From Acidimicrobiales bacterium (lineage in GTDB: Bacteria > Actinomycetota > Acidimicrobiia > Acidimicrobiales > SKKL01), in contig JAXHLR010000002.1 in NCBI GenBank assembly GCA_034521975.1, positions 186,001 to 250,000 of the forward strand: DNA of 64,000 nt, written 5' to 3'. Positions 41,250-50,016 of the stretch are shown one piece after another (positions within the stretch are counted from its first letter, which is position 1; each line of letters begins with the position of its first letter). Under the pieces are notes generated by a model. That model made no database searches and had not been told where the DNA came from. It saw only the letters and a list, made by a program, of their open reading frames with translations. The translations under genes were made by a program, and so were the position numbers.

Positions 41250-42122
41250 ATGAACCCCTGGATCCTCGGGGCCCGCCCCAGGACGCTGCCCGCTGCGGTG
41301 GTCCCGGTCGCGGTCGGCACCGCCGCCGCCGTGGGCGAGGCGCCCGTCGTGGCCTGGCGGGCCGGCGCCGCGCTGGTCGTGGCACTCGCCCTGCAGGTGG
41401 GCGTGAACTACGCCAACGACTACAGCGACGGCAAGCGGGGCACCGACGCCGACGGCGCCAGGGTGGGCCCGATGCGCCTGGTGGGCTCGGGGCTGAAGCC
41501 GGCCTCGGCGGTCAAGCGGGCTGCGCTGGCCGCCCTCGGGGTCGCCGCGCTGGCGGGGCTGGCGCTGGTGCTCGCGGTCGGCTGGGAGCTGCTGGTGGTG
41601 GGGGCGCTGGCGATCGCCGCCGCCTGGCTCTACACCGGTGGCCCTCGCCCCTACGGCTACGCCGGGTTCGGCGAGCTGTTCGTCTTCGTGTTCTTCGGGT
41701 TGGTCGCCACCGTCGGCTCCACCTACGTGCACACCGGCACCGTCACCGGGCTGTCGGTGGCGGTCGCGGTGCCGGTCGGGCTGCTGTCGACGGCGTTGCT
41801 GGTCGTCAACAACCTGCGCGACATCCCCGGCGACGCGGCGTCCGGCAAGCGCACCCTGGCGGTCCGCCTCGGCGACGGGCGCACACGCGTGCTCTACACC
41901 CTGTTGATGGCGGCACCGTTCGTGATGGTGCCGCCCATCGCCGCGTTCGGCCGGATCGGTGCCGTGGCCGCGCTGGTGGGGATCCCCTTCGGTCGCCGAC
42001 CGGTGCTGTCGGTCCTCGAGGGAGCGGCCGGGCAGGCGTTGATCCCCGTGCTGGGGGCGACGGGACGGGTTCAGCTCATCGTCGGGGTCGCGCTGTCCGC
42101 AGGGCTCTGGTACAGCGCCTGA
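41250..42122 (+). CDS. menA: 1,4-Dihydroxy-2-naphthoate polyprenyltransferase
   Basis: A 290-residue membrane prenyltransferase with eight to nine helices. NYANDYSDGKRGTD near residues 50-63 is the first Asp-rich motif that binds prenyl diphosphate through Mg, and NNLRDIPGDAASGKRTLAVRLGD near 187-210 is the second. MenA joins DHNA to the isoprenoid tail, giving demethylmenaquinone. It diverges from menE, with 91 bases between. The ATG at 41250 matches the family start (MNPWILGARPRTLPAA). No Shine-Dalgarno is evident. Confidence 0.92.
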   Translation: MNPWILGARPRTLPAAVVPVAVGTAAAVGEAPVVAWRAGAALVVALALQVGVNYANDYSDGKRGTDADGARVGPMRLVGSGLKPASAVKRAALAALGVAALAGLALVLAVGWELLVVGALAIAAAWLYTGGPRPYGYAGFGELFVFVFFGLVATVGSTYVHTGTVTGLSVAVAVPVGLLSTALLVVNNLRDIPGDAASGKRTLAVRLGDGRTRVLYTLLMAAPFVMVPPIAAFGRIGAVAALVGIPFGRRPVLSVLEGAAGQALIPVLGATGRVQLIVGVALSAGLWYSA

Positions 42123-42908
42123 TCACAGCCCGTGCCGCTCCAGCCACCTGCGCACGGTGACGAGGAAGCGCGCGGGCTGTTCGAGGTGGGCGGTGTGGCC
42201 GGCTCCCGCGATCGTCTCGAAGGTCGCCGACGCCCCGATCGAGGCTGCGAGGCGCTCGCCGAGGGCGACGAACTTGGCGTCGGCGGCTCCCGCCACCACC
42301 AGCACCGGCATGGTCAGCTCACCCAGGCGGTCCCAGGACGGCACCTGGCTGCCGGTGCCCGCCAGGCGCAGCGACGAGGCCAGACCCGCAGCAGTGTTCT
42401 CCGAGCGTTCGTCCCGGCAGGCCACGTCGGCTCCCAGGCCGGAGAAGATCGGCAACGACAACCACTCGGCCACGAACGCCTCGACCCCCATCTTCTCGAT
42501 GCGACGGGCCCTGGCCTCGTCGTCGGCGAGCCGGGCGGAGCGCTCGCCGGGGTCCTCGATGCCCGCGGTGGCGCCGACCAGGACCAGGCCGTCGACGACG
42601 TCGGGCCGTTCCAGCGCGGTGTGGAGCGCGAAGCGCCCACCCATCGAGTACCCGAGGTAGGTGGCCGGGCCCGCAGCCTCGGCGATGAGGTGCCCGCCGC
42701 CGACCAGGTCGGCGACGACATCGCTCGACCACCCGTGTCCGGGGGCGTCGATCAGCACCAACTCGTGATCGCGGGCGAAGTCCTCGGCGACGGGCCCCCA
42801 GCACCGCCGGTTCTGGGTGAACCCGTGCACCAGCGCCAGCGGAGGGCCGCTGCCGCGACGTTCGGCGTACAGAGATGCCTCGCCGGGGAGCACGCTCGGT
42901 CGATCCAC
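42123..42908 (-). CDS. menH: Alpha/beta hydrolase, probable SHCHC synthase
   Basis: A 261-residue alpha/beta hydrolase. LVHGFTQNRRCWGPV near residues 26-40, DAPGHGWS near 53-60, and YLGYSMGGRFALHTAL near 83-98 with the GxSxG serine are standard for MenH, as is a C-terminal GAGHTAHLEQP with the catalytic His. MenH eliminates pyruvate from SEPHCHC to give SHCHC. The gene diverges from menD, whose product is its substrate's source. The last codon abuts menA. Confidence 0.88.
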   Translation of the reverse strand: MDRPSVLPGEASLYAERRGSGPPLALVHGFTQNRRCWGPVAEDFARDHELVLIDAPGHGWSSDVVADLVGGGHLIAEAAGPATYLGYSMGGRFALHTALERPDVVDGLVLVGATAGIEDPGERSARLADDEARARRIEKMGVEAFVAEWLSLPIFSGLGADVACRDERSENTAAGLASSLRLAGTGSQVPSWDRLGELTMPVLVVAGAADAKFVALGERLAASIGASATFETIAGAGHTAHLEQPARFLVTVRRWLERHGL

Positions 42909-42914
42909 GCCGAC

Positions 42915-42924
42915 AACCTATGCT
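42915..42924. promoter_or_regulatory. Overlapping divergent -10 elements for menH and menD
   Basis: AACCTATGCT carries TAGGTT on the minus strand (42920-42915), ending 6 bases before the menH GTG, and TATGCT on the plus strand (42919-42924), ending 8 bases before the menD ATG. The hexamers share two bases, so the two promoters should compete. Confidence 0.6.
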
Positions 42925-42932
42925 GCGCGCCG

Positions 42933-44654
42933 ATGCCCGACGCGCCGATCACCGCCCAAGCCACCTTCTGCGCGACCGTGGTCGACGAATGGGTCAGGTG
43001 CGGCATCACCGATGCGGTGGTGGCTCCCGGGTCCCGGTCCACGCCGCTGGCCATGGCCTTGGTGGCAGACGATCGGTTGCGGGTCCATGTCCACCACGAC
43101 GAGCGGTCGGCGGGGTTCCTCGCTCTGGGGCTCGCCCTGGCCACCGGATCGCCGGCGCCGGTGCTGACCACCAGCGGCACCGCCACCGTCGAGCTGCACG
43201 CCGCGGTGGTCGAGGCCCACAACGGCCGGGTCCCGATGGTGTGCGTCACCGCCGACAGGCCACCCGAGCTCCAGCAGGTCCGGGCACCACAGACCATCGA
43301 TCAGACCCGTCTCTACGGTGTCGCCTCCCGTTGGTTCGCCGATCCGGGACCGGTCGACACGGTGCCCGAGTCGGCCTGGCGGTCCTTGGGTGCCAGGGCC
43401 GTCGCCGAGGCGCTCGGGCCACCGGCGGGTCCCGTGCAGCTCAACCTGGGCTTCCGCGACCCGCTCGTGGCCAGTCCCGGCGAGCTGCCGCCCGGGCGCG
43501 CCGACGACGCACCGTGGCACCGCCGCGACGTCGAGACACCACACGCAGCCCCGCGGGTGGTCGCCGATCTCGCCGCCACGGTCGCCGGACGGCGCGGGGT
43601 GATCGTCGCCGGTGGTGCCGGAGGTGGGAGGGCACTCGACCCGATCCCCGTGCACGCCCTGGCCCGCAGCCTCGGCTGGCCGGTGCTGGCGGATCCGCGT
43701 TCGGGGTGCCGGACCGAGGTGGGTACCACGGTGTCGCACGCCGATGCCCTGCTGCGGCACGTGCCTTTCGCCGAGCGGCACCGCCCCGATGTGGTGCTGC
43801 AGCTGGGAGAGCCGCCGGCATCGAAGGTGCTGGCCCAGTGGCTGACCGCTGCATCCGAGCACCTGGTGATCGATCCCGACGGCATCTGGGCCGACCCCGA
43901 CCGCCGCTCGGAGCTCATCGTGGCCGCCGATCCGTCACACCTGGCCGCAGAGCTGGCGGTGGCGGTCGCCGGGGGTGGCACCGACCCCGGGTGGCTCGAC
44001 GAGTGGACCGAGGCCGACGCCGCGGCCAGCACGAGCATCGCCTCGACCCTGGCGTTGCACCCGTCGGTATCCGAGCCCGGCGTCGCCCGCGACCTCCTCG
44101 CCGCGCTCAGCGCCGGGAGCAGCCTGGTCGTGTCGTCGTCGATGCCCGTTCGCGACCTCGAGTGGTACGGCGCGGCCCGGTCGGGTGTCCGGGTGCTGGC
44201 CAACCGTGGGGCCAACGGGATCGACGGGGTCGTCTCCACCGCCGTGGGGGTGGCGCTGGCCGGATCACCGACCGCGCTGCTGATCGGCGACGTGGCCCTG
44301 CTGCACGACTCGAACGGTCTGCTCGGGCTGATGCAGCGCCAGGTCGACCTGGTCGTCGTGGTGGTCGACAACGACGGAGGCGGCATCTTCTCCTTCCTGC
44401 CCCAGGCCGAGCTGCTCGACAGCGAAGGGTTCGAGCGGCTCTTCGGGACCCCCCACGGGATCGACCTCGCCGCCCTCGCGGCGGTCCACGGCATTCCCAC
44501 CACGGTCGCCGCACAGTCGGGGGAGGTGAGCCGTGCGGTGGTCGATGCCCAAGCGGCGGGGGGAGTCCACCTGATCGTCGCCCGCACCGAGCGACACGCC
44601 AACGTGGCCCTCCACGACGAGCTGCACGCCGCGGTGGCCGACGCGCTCGGCTAG
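42933..44654 (+). CDS. menD: SEPHCHC synthase (menaquinone pathway)
   Basis: A 573-residue thiamine-diphosphate enzyme. VVAPGSRSTPLAMALV near residues 30-45, HHDERSAGFLALGLA near 54-68, and TSGTATVELHAAVVEA near 82-97 are MenD signatures. SSSMPVRDLEW near 405, RGANGIDGVVSTAVG near 425, and GDVALLHDSNGLL near 453 form the cofactor and Mg site. It joins isochorismate with 2-oxoglutarate-derived succinic semialdehyde to make SEPHCHC. Length and motifs are normal. Leaderless start at 42933. Confidence 0.94.
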   Translation: MPDAPITAQATFCATVVDEWVRCGITDAVVAPGSRSTPLAMALVADDRLRVHVHHDERSAGFLALGLALATGSPAPVLTTSGTATVELHAAVVEAHNGRVPMVCVTADRPPELQQVRAPQTIDQTRLYGVASRWFADPGPVDTVPESAWRSLGARAVAEALGPPAGPVQLNLGFRDPLVASPGELPPGRADDAPWHRRDVETPHAAPRVVADLAATVAGRRGVIVAGGAGGGRALDPIPVHALARSLGWPVLADPRSGCRTEVGTTVSHADALLRHVPFAERHRPDVVLQLGEPPASKVLAQWLTAASEHLVIDPDGIWADPDRRSELIVAADPSHLAAELAVAVAGGGTDPGWLDEWTEADAAASTSIASTLALHPSVSEPGVARDLLAALSAGSSLVVSSSMPVRDLEWYGAARSGVRVLANRGANGIDGVVSTAVGVALAGSPTALLIGDVALLHDSNGLLGLMQRQVDLVVVVVDNDGGGIFSFLPQAELLDSEGFERLFGTPHGIDLAALAAVHGIPTTVAAQSGEVSRAVVDAQAAGGVHLIVARTERHANVALHDELHAAVADALG

Positions 44655-44861
44655 GAGCTTGGGGCCGTATGCGTTGAGGTGGTCACGGGCGTCAACGGTA
44701 GCTGTGGGCAGGCGGGTTGAGGGTCCCCCCGTTGGACACGATGCAGTGGTGCGAGTTCGAGACGACCGCGGACGATGGTTCATCGGTGAGGATCGTCGAC
44801 GTGGAAGGCCTCGACCTCCTCGCCGAGCCGTCGTCCCCCGATCGTGAGCCCGCGGATCATC

Positions 44862-45166
44862 ATGAACGAAGCGTGGATCTACGGCCTCGCGGCCGCTGTC
44901 GCCGTCATCGTGCTGCTGCTCGCTGCCGCCACGTCGTCGACCCCGTTCGTGCCGTCGTGGCGATCCAGAACTACCTGCGGGGCACCTCCGAGATCGCCCA
45001 GACCAGGCTGCGCAGCATCCTCGGCCAGGTCGAGCTCGACGATCTGTTGGTCAAGCGCGACGAGATCAACTCCCAGCTGCAGGCGATCATCGATGGGGTC
45101 ACCGCTTCGCTGAGGTCTGCGAGCGGTGTCCCGAACCCCGCCAGTGGCTGGCAGGTCTCGCTCTAG
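44862..45166 (+). pseudogene. Remnant of an SPFH/stomatin-like protein gene
   Basis: MNEAWIYGLAAAVAVIVLLLAAAT (read in two parts: MNEAWIYG then the membrane helix) from 44862 is a slipin N-terminus. In another frame, from about 44934, comes HVVDPVRAVVAIQNYL, then GTSEIAQTRLRSILGQVELDDLLVKRDEINSQLQAIID in pieces, which is the core of the SPFH domain. An intact slipin has roughly 70-90 residues between these parts and a longer C-terminus. The gene therefore lost an internal segment with a frame change, and its 3' end. 44655-44861 holds no recognisable gene. Confidence 0.7.
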
Positions 45167-45255
45167 CGGCTCGAAACATCTCTGGACGCCGTTCGCGCAC
45201 TTCCCGGGTGGGTCACCCTCGTGGCATCATTCCATGCACCGAGGAGGGCCGGATC

Positions 45256-46407
45256 GTGGACAGAGGGCACCCGGATGAGACGAAATCAGGCGATCCGTCC
45301 GATCAGGAGCTCTCCCCTCTCGTCCTCGCGACCCGGCTGACCCCGCATTGGGAGTCGCACGGCCAGTTCGTCGCAGGCCGTGACACGCTCGAGAGCGCAT
45401 TGGCGGCTCAAGACGGCCCACCAGCCGAACAAGCAGAAGCGTACGGGGCGCTTGCCACGCTCGCCACGGTCCAAGGTGACCTGGCTGCAGCGCGACGGGC
45501 CCATCAGGAAGCGATCTCCCTTCATGCAGCGATCGGGAACGAAGGTGCTGTCGCGTCGGCGACCAGTGCTCTCGCCGTGGTCCTGCTGCGCTCGGGCGAC
45601 CACGAGGCCGCCGAGGATGCTGGGCTGCTCGCCCTGGCGGCGTCAGAGCAACTCGAGGACGACAGAGGCAGAGCATTCGCGTTGTCGTGTTTGGGATTGA
45701 TCGCCGCGGCAAGGCATAGCCCCGACGAAGCGTTTGAACATCTCCTGCACAGTTCGGAGCTGTTCCGGGCCCAAGGGTTGCGGCATGAGTCGGCCAGTGT
45801 CCTTGCCAACCTTGGCAACCTTGCTCAGGACGTCGGGGACGACCAGCGGTCGTCTCGCTTTTACGACGGTGCCCTGCAGCTCTTCGACTCCATCGAGGAC
45901 CGACGGGGAGCGGCACTGTGTCTCAACAACCTCGCCATCCTTGCCAACGCGCACGGTGACGTCGATCATGCCATCGAGCTGGCGCGTCGCGCCTTGGACC
46001 GTTTCACCGTTGTCGCCGACCTCCGCGGCGAAGCGGCCATGTTGAACAACCTTGCGGGCTTCTGGGAGGCGCACGGGGCCTTCACCGAGGCCCGCATGCT
46101 CTACGAACAGGCGATCGCACGGTTCGAGAAGCTTCAGGATGTGGCGGGTCGCACCACAGCTCAACAGAACCTAGACGGCCTGTGTCCTGTCTCCACCGAA
46201 CTCTCCGATCGGGAGGCTCAGGTGGCCGAACTGGTCGCTGCCGGAATGTCGAACCGCCTCATCGCCGAGGAGCTCTTCGTCTCGGAGCGAACGGTGCACA
46301 GCCACCTCTCACACATCTTCACCAAGCTCGACCTCACATCACGGACCCAGTTGGTCAAGTGGTGGGCCACCGTAGGCCAACGTGGGGGAACCGAGGTCAG
46401 GGAGTAA
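45256..46407 (+). CDS. TPR-containing LuxR-type regulator lacking its ATPase part
   Basis: A 383-residue protein. Residues 20-320 are tandem TPR-like helix pairs (LATLATVQGDLAAARRAHQEA; LCLNNLAILANAHGDVDHAIELA; LNNLAGFWEAHGAFTEARMLYEQA). The last 65 residues are a LuxR HTH: LSDREAQVAELVAAGMSNRLIAEELFVSERTVHSHLSHIFTKL in sequence order. Large ATP-binding LuxR regulators have this same C-terminal layout after a STAND ATPase domain, so this looks like the downstream half. GAGGAGGG seven bases before the GTG at 45256 suggests it is still translated. Codon use is less GC-biased than its neighbours. Confidence 0.78.
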   Translation: MDRGHPDETKSGDPSDQELSPLVLATRLTPHWESHGQFVAGRDTLESALAAQDGPPAEQAEAYGALATLATVQGDLAAARRAHQEAISLHAAIGNEGAVASATSALAVVLLRSGDHEAAEDAGLLALAASEQLEDDRGRAFALSCLGLIAAARHSPDEAFEHLLHSSELFRAQGLRHESASVLANLGNLAQDVGDDQRSSRFYDGALQLFDSIEDRRGAALCLNNLAILANAHGDVDHAIELARRALDRFTVVADLRGEAAMLNNLAGFWEAHGAFTEARMLYEQAIARFEKLQDVAGRTTAQQNLDGLCPVSTELSDREAQVAELVAAGMSNRLIAEELFVSERTVHSHLSHIFTKLDLTSRTQLVKWWATVGQRGGTEVRE

Positions 46408-46660
46408 GATCCATCGCTTCGGTCACCCGCGTGTAGGGGACTCCCGCCTCGTCATTGAGATCGGCGACATCTTGCGCGGTGGATGCCTCGAAGAGACACA
46501 TGCAGTGGGATTCCCCCGGCACGAACGTGCTCCGGATGTAGCGAACCTCCTGGCCCTTGCGTCGGAACTCCTCCGCTGTGGCAATGACCTTCCTCTGTGC
46601 GTTGCCCAGAGCATCGAGCGTGATCCCTGGCAGGTCCCTGTCAACCATGTACACCGACAT
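46397..46660 (-). CDS. DUF4242 (SCO4226-like) protein
   Basis: An 87-residue ferredoxin-like alpha/beta protein. MSVYMVDRDLPGITLDALGN opens the domain; RRKGQEVRYIRSTFVPGESHCMCLFEA near residues 34-60 and LNDEAGVPYTRVTEAMDL at the end match DUF4242. A Streptomyces member (SCO4226) binds nickel through His and other residues at a dimer interface. GGGAG six bases before the ATG at 46660 supports the start. Its 3' end overlaps the convergent LuxR-type gene by 11 bases. Function unknown. Confidence 0.78.
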   Translation of the reverse strand: MSVYMVDRDLPGITLDALGNAQRKVIATAEEFRRKGQEVRYIRSTFVPGESHCMCLFEASTAQDVADLNDEAGVPYTRVTEAMDLTP

Positions 46661-46941
46661 CTTGGTCTCCCTGTTCTTCGACCACGGATTCGCGGTCTGG
46701 TTCAGACCATATGGGACAGCAGGCGGGCGCGCATCGGTAGAAACGCGGATCCTCGCGTCAGGACGGCGGGGGCATCGGCACGCCGCGAGCAGTACCTGCG
46801 CGTTCGCGCACCTCGCCGTCGTCGGTGCGTCGTGCTCCGGCAGGATGACCACCCCGACGAGCGCGATGGGCCCGGACGAGCGCAACACAGCGCCGACGTG
46901 CGACGCTGGTTTCCTGATCCAACACCGAGGGGGGTTCCGTC

Positions 46942-47799
46942 GTGCAGGTCCAACGCTTCGCTGCCGATGTCGAGCCGGCAATGATCGCTGAGGTGCTGGC
47001 TGTGGACGGATGTGCGGTGGTCGAGCACCTCGTCAACCCCACGGTCATGGACCGCTTGGCTGAGGAGATGGCGCCGTGGATGGAGGCCACGTCACCTGGG
47101 CCCGACGACTTCTCCGGACACTCGACGCGGCGCACGGGCGGACTGCTCGCCCGCAGCGAGACGAGCCGGGCGCTCATCCAGCACCCCACCGTGCGCGGCG
47201 CGGTCGACCTCGTGCTCGGAGACGCCACCTCCTACCAGCTCCACCTGACCCAGCTCATCGCCGTCGGACCCGGTGAGTCGGCCCAGGACATCCACCGTGA
47301 CCAGTGGGCTTTCGACTTCTTCCCGTTTCCCTCCGGCTACGAGGTCCAGTGCAACACGCTCTGGGCGATGACCGACTTCACCGAGGCTAACGGAGCCACC
47401 CGGGTCATTCCGGGCAGCAACCACTTCGAGGACAGGCAGCGCTTCACCGAGGTCGACACGATCCCCGCCGAGATGCCCAAAGGATCGGTGCTGTTCTACA
47501 CCGGCACCTTGTACCACGGGCGTGGCGCGAACCGGTCCGAGCAGGTGCGCTGTGGGGTGAACATCACCTACTCCGTGGCCTGGCTGCGACAGGAGGAGAA
47601 CCAGTACCTCACCGTGCCGGTCGAGACGGCGCGTATCTTCGACGAGGACCTGCAGCGGCTCATGGGCTACGGGCGCGGCGCCTACGCCCTTGGCTACATC
47701 GACGACCTGCGCGACCCGATCGAGGTCCTGCGACCAGACGCCGGGCGCATCGGGTTCGGCGACGTCTCCTCCGGGGAGCTCTCCCGCCGCATCGGATGA
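46942..47799 (+). CDS. Phytanoyl-CoA dioxygenase (PhyH) family protein
   Basis: A 285-residue Fe(II)/2-oxoglutarate oxygenase. QDIHRDQWAFDFFP near residues 114-127 contains the HxD iron ligands. LYHGRGANRSEQVRCGV near 191-207 holds the distal His and the Arg that binds 2-oxoglutarate. TRVIPGSNHFEDRQ near 153 is typical for the family. Members hydroxylate lipids, amino acids or secondary metabolites; substrate unknown. The GTG at 46942 has GAGGGG about 8 bases upstream. The 281 bases before it contain nothing I can name. Confidence 0.82.
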   Translation: MQVQRFAADVEPAMIAEVLAVDGCAVVEHLVNPTVMDRLAEEMAPWMEATSPGPDDFSGHSTRRTGGLLARSETSRALIQHPTVRGAVDLVLGDATSYQLHLTQLIAVGPGESAQDIHRDQWAFDFFPFPSGYEVQCNTLWAMTDFTEANGATRVIPGSNHFEDRQRFTEVDTIPAEMPKGSVLFYTGTLYHGRGANRSEQVRCGVNITYSVAWLRQEENQYLTVPVETARIFDEDLQRLMGYGRGAYALGYIDDLRDPIEVLRPDAGRIGFGDVSSGELSRRIG

Positions 47800-47835
47800 C
47801 CGACGCTGTCGTTCGATCAAGCCTGCCGATCGTGG

Positions 47836-49077
47836 CTAGGGGCGGAGCAGCGCCGACAGGATCGCCTGGAGTTTCGCCCTCGTCTCGGCCAGCTCGGCGT
47901 CGGGGTCCGAGTCGGCGACCACGCCCACTCCGGCGAACACCCGGGCCCGGGTGCCGGAGAGCTCGGCCGAGCGGATCCCGACCGCCCACTCGCCGTTGCC
48001 CCGGTGGTCGACCCACCCCACCGGCCCGGCATAGGCGCCCCGGTCGAGGTCCTCGAGTCGGTCGATCAGCTCGAGCGCGGCCGCGGTGGGCGAGCCGCAC
48101 ACCGCAGGGGTGGGATGGACGGCGGTGACCAGCTCGAGCGCCGAGGCGGCGGGGGTCGACAGGCGGCCCTCGACATAGGTGGCGAGGTGCTGGACGTTGG
48201 CCATGGCCACGATGGACGGTTCGGGTTCGGCATCGAGGTACGAGCACCAGGGCAGCAGCGTGTCGCGGACCATGTCGATGGTGATCTGATGCTCTTCGCG
48301 GTCCTTGCTCGAGGCCAGCAGCGATGCCGCCAGACGGGCGTCGGCGGTGGGGTCGGCGCTGCGCGGGGCCGTGCCCGCCATGGGCCGCGATCGGACGATG
48401 TCGCCCGACCGCGACAGCAACAGCTCGGGCGAGGCTCCGACCATCGGTCCGACCGAGGTCAGGTAGCAGCCGGGGTAGGCGCGGCGGAGGCGACCGAGGA
48501 CAGCGGAGCGCGACAGCGGTCGGTCGGTGTCGACGGTGATCTCGCGGGCCAGGACGAACTTGCGCAGACCGTCGGCCCCGCCCAGGGTGTCGCGCCCCTG
48601 TGCGAGCGCAGCGCACCAGTCCCGGGGATCGCGAGCGGATCGGATCCTGATCTCGCCCGGATCGAGCTCGGACTCGGTGGGCGTCGGGGGATGGAGGTCG
48701 ACCGCCGCCGGTCGGTCCCCGTTGGCGACGACGTGGGTCAGCCATCGGGTCCCGTCTGGTCCTCGACCGACCAGCACCTCGGGAACGGTGAGGGTGCGGG
48801 GCCGGCCGGGGAGAAACGGCAGCGCACCGAAGGCGACGAGGCCGCATCCGGGGAGCCCGACCTCGTCGTCGACGTCGAAGGACGTGGTGGCGTGGTCGAA
48901 GGCGGTCGCGACCTCGGCCGGGACCGAGCCCTCGAGGATCAGCTCGGCGGCCACCCCGCGTCCGGCCAGACCCACCCCGTCGCGCTCGACCAACAGCCCG
49001 TGGTCGCCGGCGAAGGCCAACAGATCGACGTCGTCGTCGAGGCGGCGGGTGGTGACCTGGTGGGTGGGATCACCCAT
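47836..49077 (-). CDS. menF: Isochorismate synthase
   Basis: A 413-residue chorismate-binding enzyme. The C-terminal domain has KFVLAREITVD near residue 170, SPELLLSRSGDIVRSRPMAGTAPRS near 216-240, REEHQITIDMVRDTL near 261, and AVHPTPAVCGSPT near 318, with Mg-binding Glu in later motifs. It converts chorismate to isochorismate, the entry to menaquinone (or to salicylate-type siderophores). Presence next to menG and near menD favours menF over entC. The gene overlaps menG by 8 bases on the same strand. Confidence 0.88.
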   Translation of the reverse strand: MGDPTHQVTTRRLDDDVDLLAFAGDHGLLVERDGVGLAGRGVAAELILEGSVPAEVATAFDHATTSFDVDDEVGLPGCGLVAFGALPFLPGRPRTLTVPEVLVGRGPDGTRWLTHVVANGDRPAAVDLHPPTPTESELDPGEIRIRSARDPRDWCAALAQGRDTLGGADGLRKFVLAREITVDTDRPLSRSAVLGRLRRAYPGCYLTSVGPMVGASPELLLSRSGDIVRSRPMAGTAPRSADPTADARLAASLLASSKDREEHQITIDMVRDTLLPWCSYLDAEPEPSIVAMANVQHLATYVEGRLSTPAASALELVTAVHPTPAVCGSPTAAALELIDRLEDLDRGAYAGPVGWVDHRGNGEWAVGIRSAELSGTRARVFAGVGVVADSDPDAELAETRAKLQAILSALLRP

Positions 49078-49768
49078 CGCGGGATCCGAGGATCAGCTGG
49101 GCGGCGCCGGGGGGCAACAGGGTGTGGGTGGCATCGGCGAACCCGGCCCGGCGCACCATCCTCAGCAGCTCGACCGGGTCGGGGAGGTACTGCACCGAGC
49201 GGGGGAGGTACCGATAGGCGGCGGGATCGGAGAGGAGCCCGCCGATGACCGGGACGACCTTGCCGAAGTAGATGGCGTGCCCGGCCCGAAGGACCGGGTT
49301 GGTGGGTTCGCCCACGTCGAGGAGCGCGATCCGTCCACCCGGGCGGACGACGCGGGCCAGCTCGTCGAAGAAGGGGCGCAGCTCGACGAGGTTCCGCAGG
49401 GCGAACCCACAGGTGATCCCGTCGGCGGACCGGTCGGGAACCGGGAGGCGGAGGATGTCCGCCTGCACGAGGGGCGCCTCGGTCCGGGCGTTGGACAGCA
49501 TTCCGAACGAGAGGTCGATGGCGATCGGTTCCATCCCCGCTGCCTGGAGGTCCCGGCAGAAGTCGCCGGTGCCGGCAGCCAGGTCGAGCACGGTGCTCGA
49601 CGGTGCCAGGTCGAGGTCGCGCACCGCCCGGCGGCGCCACCGCACGTCGAGGCCGAAGGTCATGATCCGGTTGACCAGGTCGTAGCGGGGGGCGATGGTG
49701 TCGAACATCGAGCGGACCGCCGCGACCTTGGTGCCTCCGGTCGGCAGCTCGTCGCGGTCCTCGATCAC
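49070..49768 (-). CDS. menG: Demethylmenaquinone methyltransferase
   Basis: A 232-residue UbiE/MenG SAM methyltransferase. MFDTIAPRYDLVNRIMTFGLDVRWRR near residues 21-46, VLDLAAGTGDFCRDL near 58-72 (SAM loop) and GFALRNLVELRPFFDELARVVRPGG near 118-142 are diagnostic. It makes menaquinone in the last pathway step. The GTG at 49768 is favoured by TACCAT seven bases upstream; longer starts exist but lack a signal. It runs into menF. Confidence 0.92.
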   Translation of the reverse strand: MIEDRDELPTGGTKVAAVRSMFDTIAPRYDLVNRIMTFGLDVRWRRRAVRDLDLAPSSTVLDLAAGTGDFCRDLQAAGMEPIAIDLSFGMLSNARTEAPLVQADILRLPVPDRSADGITCGFALRNLVELRPFFDELARVVRPGGRIALLDVGEPTNPVLRAGHAIYFGKVVPVIGGLLSDPAAYRYLPRSVQYLPDPVELLRMVRRAGFADATHTLLPPGAAQLILGSRDG

Positions 49769-49775
49769 ACCTCGG

Positions 49776-49781
49776 ATGGTA
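49776..49781 (-). promoter_or_regulatory. -10 element of a leaderless promoter (TACCAT, minus strand)
   Basis: TACCAT on the minus strand ends 7 bases before the menG GTG at 49768. Confidence 0.55.
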
Positions 49782-49871
49782 GATGCCGGGCGAGGGTGCT
49801 CCCGCACGGGCGGGCGCGGGCCTCCACCACCCACTAGGGTTCGGGCGCTGCAACGGCGCGGGCGCCGTGTG

Positions 49872-49943
49872 CGGCCCCCTGGAGTAGGGGCCGGCGCGCC
49901 CGGGTGGTGCGGCTTCGGCTGATGTCGGGGCCGACCACCCGGG
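49872..49943. other. Two adjacent perfect hairpins in an intergenic stretch
   Basis: CGGCCCC (49872-49878) pairs with GGGGCCG (49887-49893) around 8 bases. CCCGGGTGGT (49899-49908) pairs with ACCACCCGGG (49934-49943) around 25 bases. There is no T-run on either side. They sit between menG and the decayed acyl-CoA dehydrogenase. They could be terminators, a folded RNA, or part of the decayed gene's old leader. Confidence 0.5.
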
Positions 49944-50016
49944 GACGCGGACGCTGTCCGACTCGTACAGTCGCATCACTGGATCGTTCAGCCGACCGCA
50001 TGGCACACTCGTCGCC

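Noticed and set aside
49840-49943. A tRNA-like fold near menG
   Set aside because: GGTTCGGGC resembles a T-loop, but no acceptor stem, anticodon arm or CCA-like end can be drawn.
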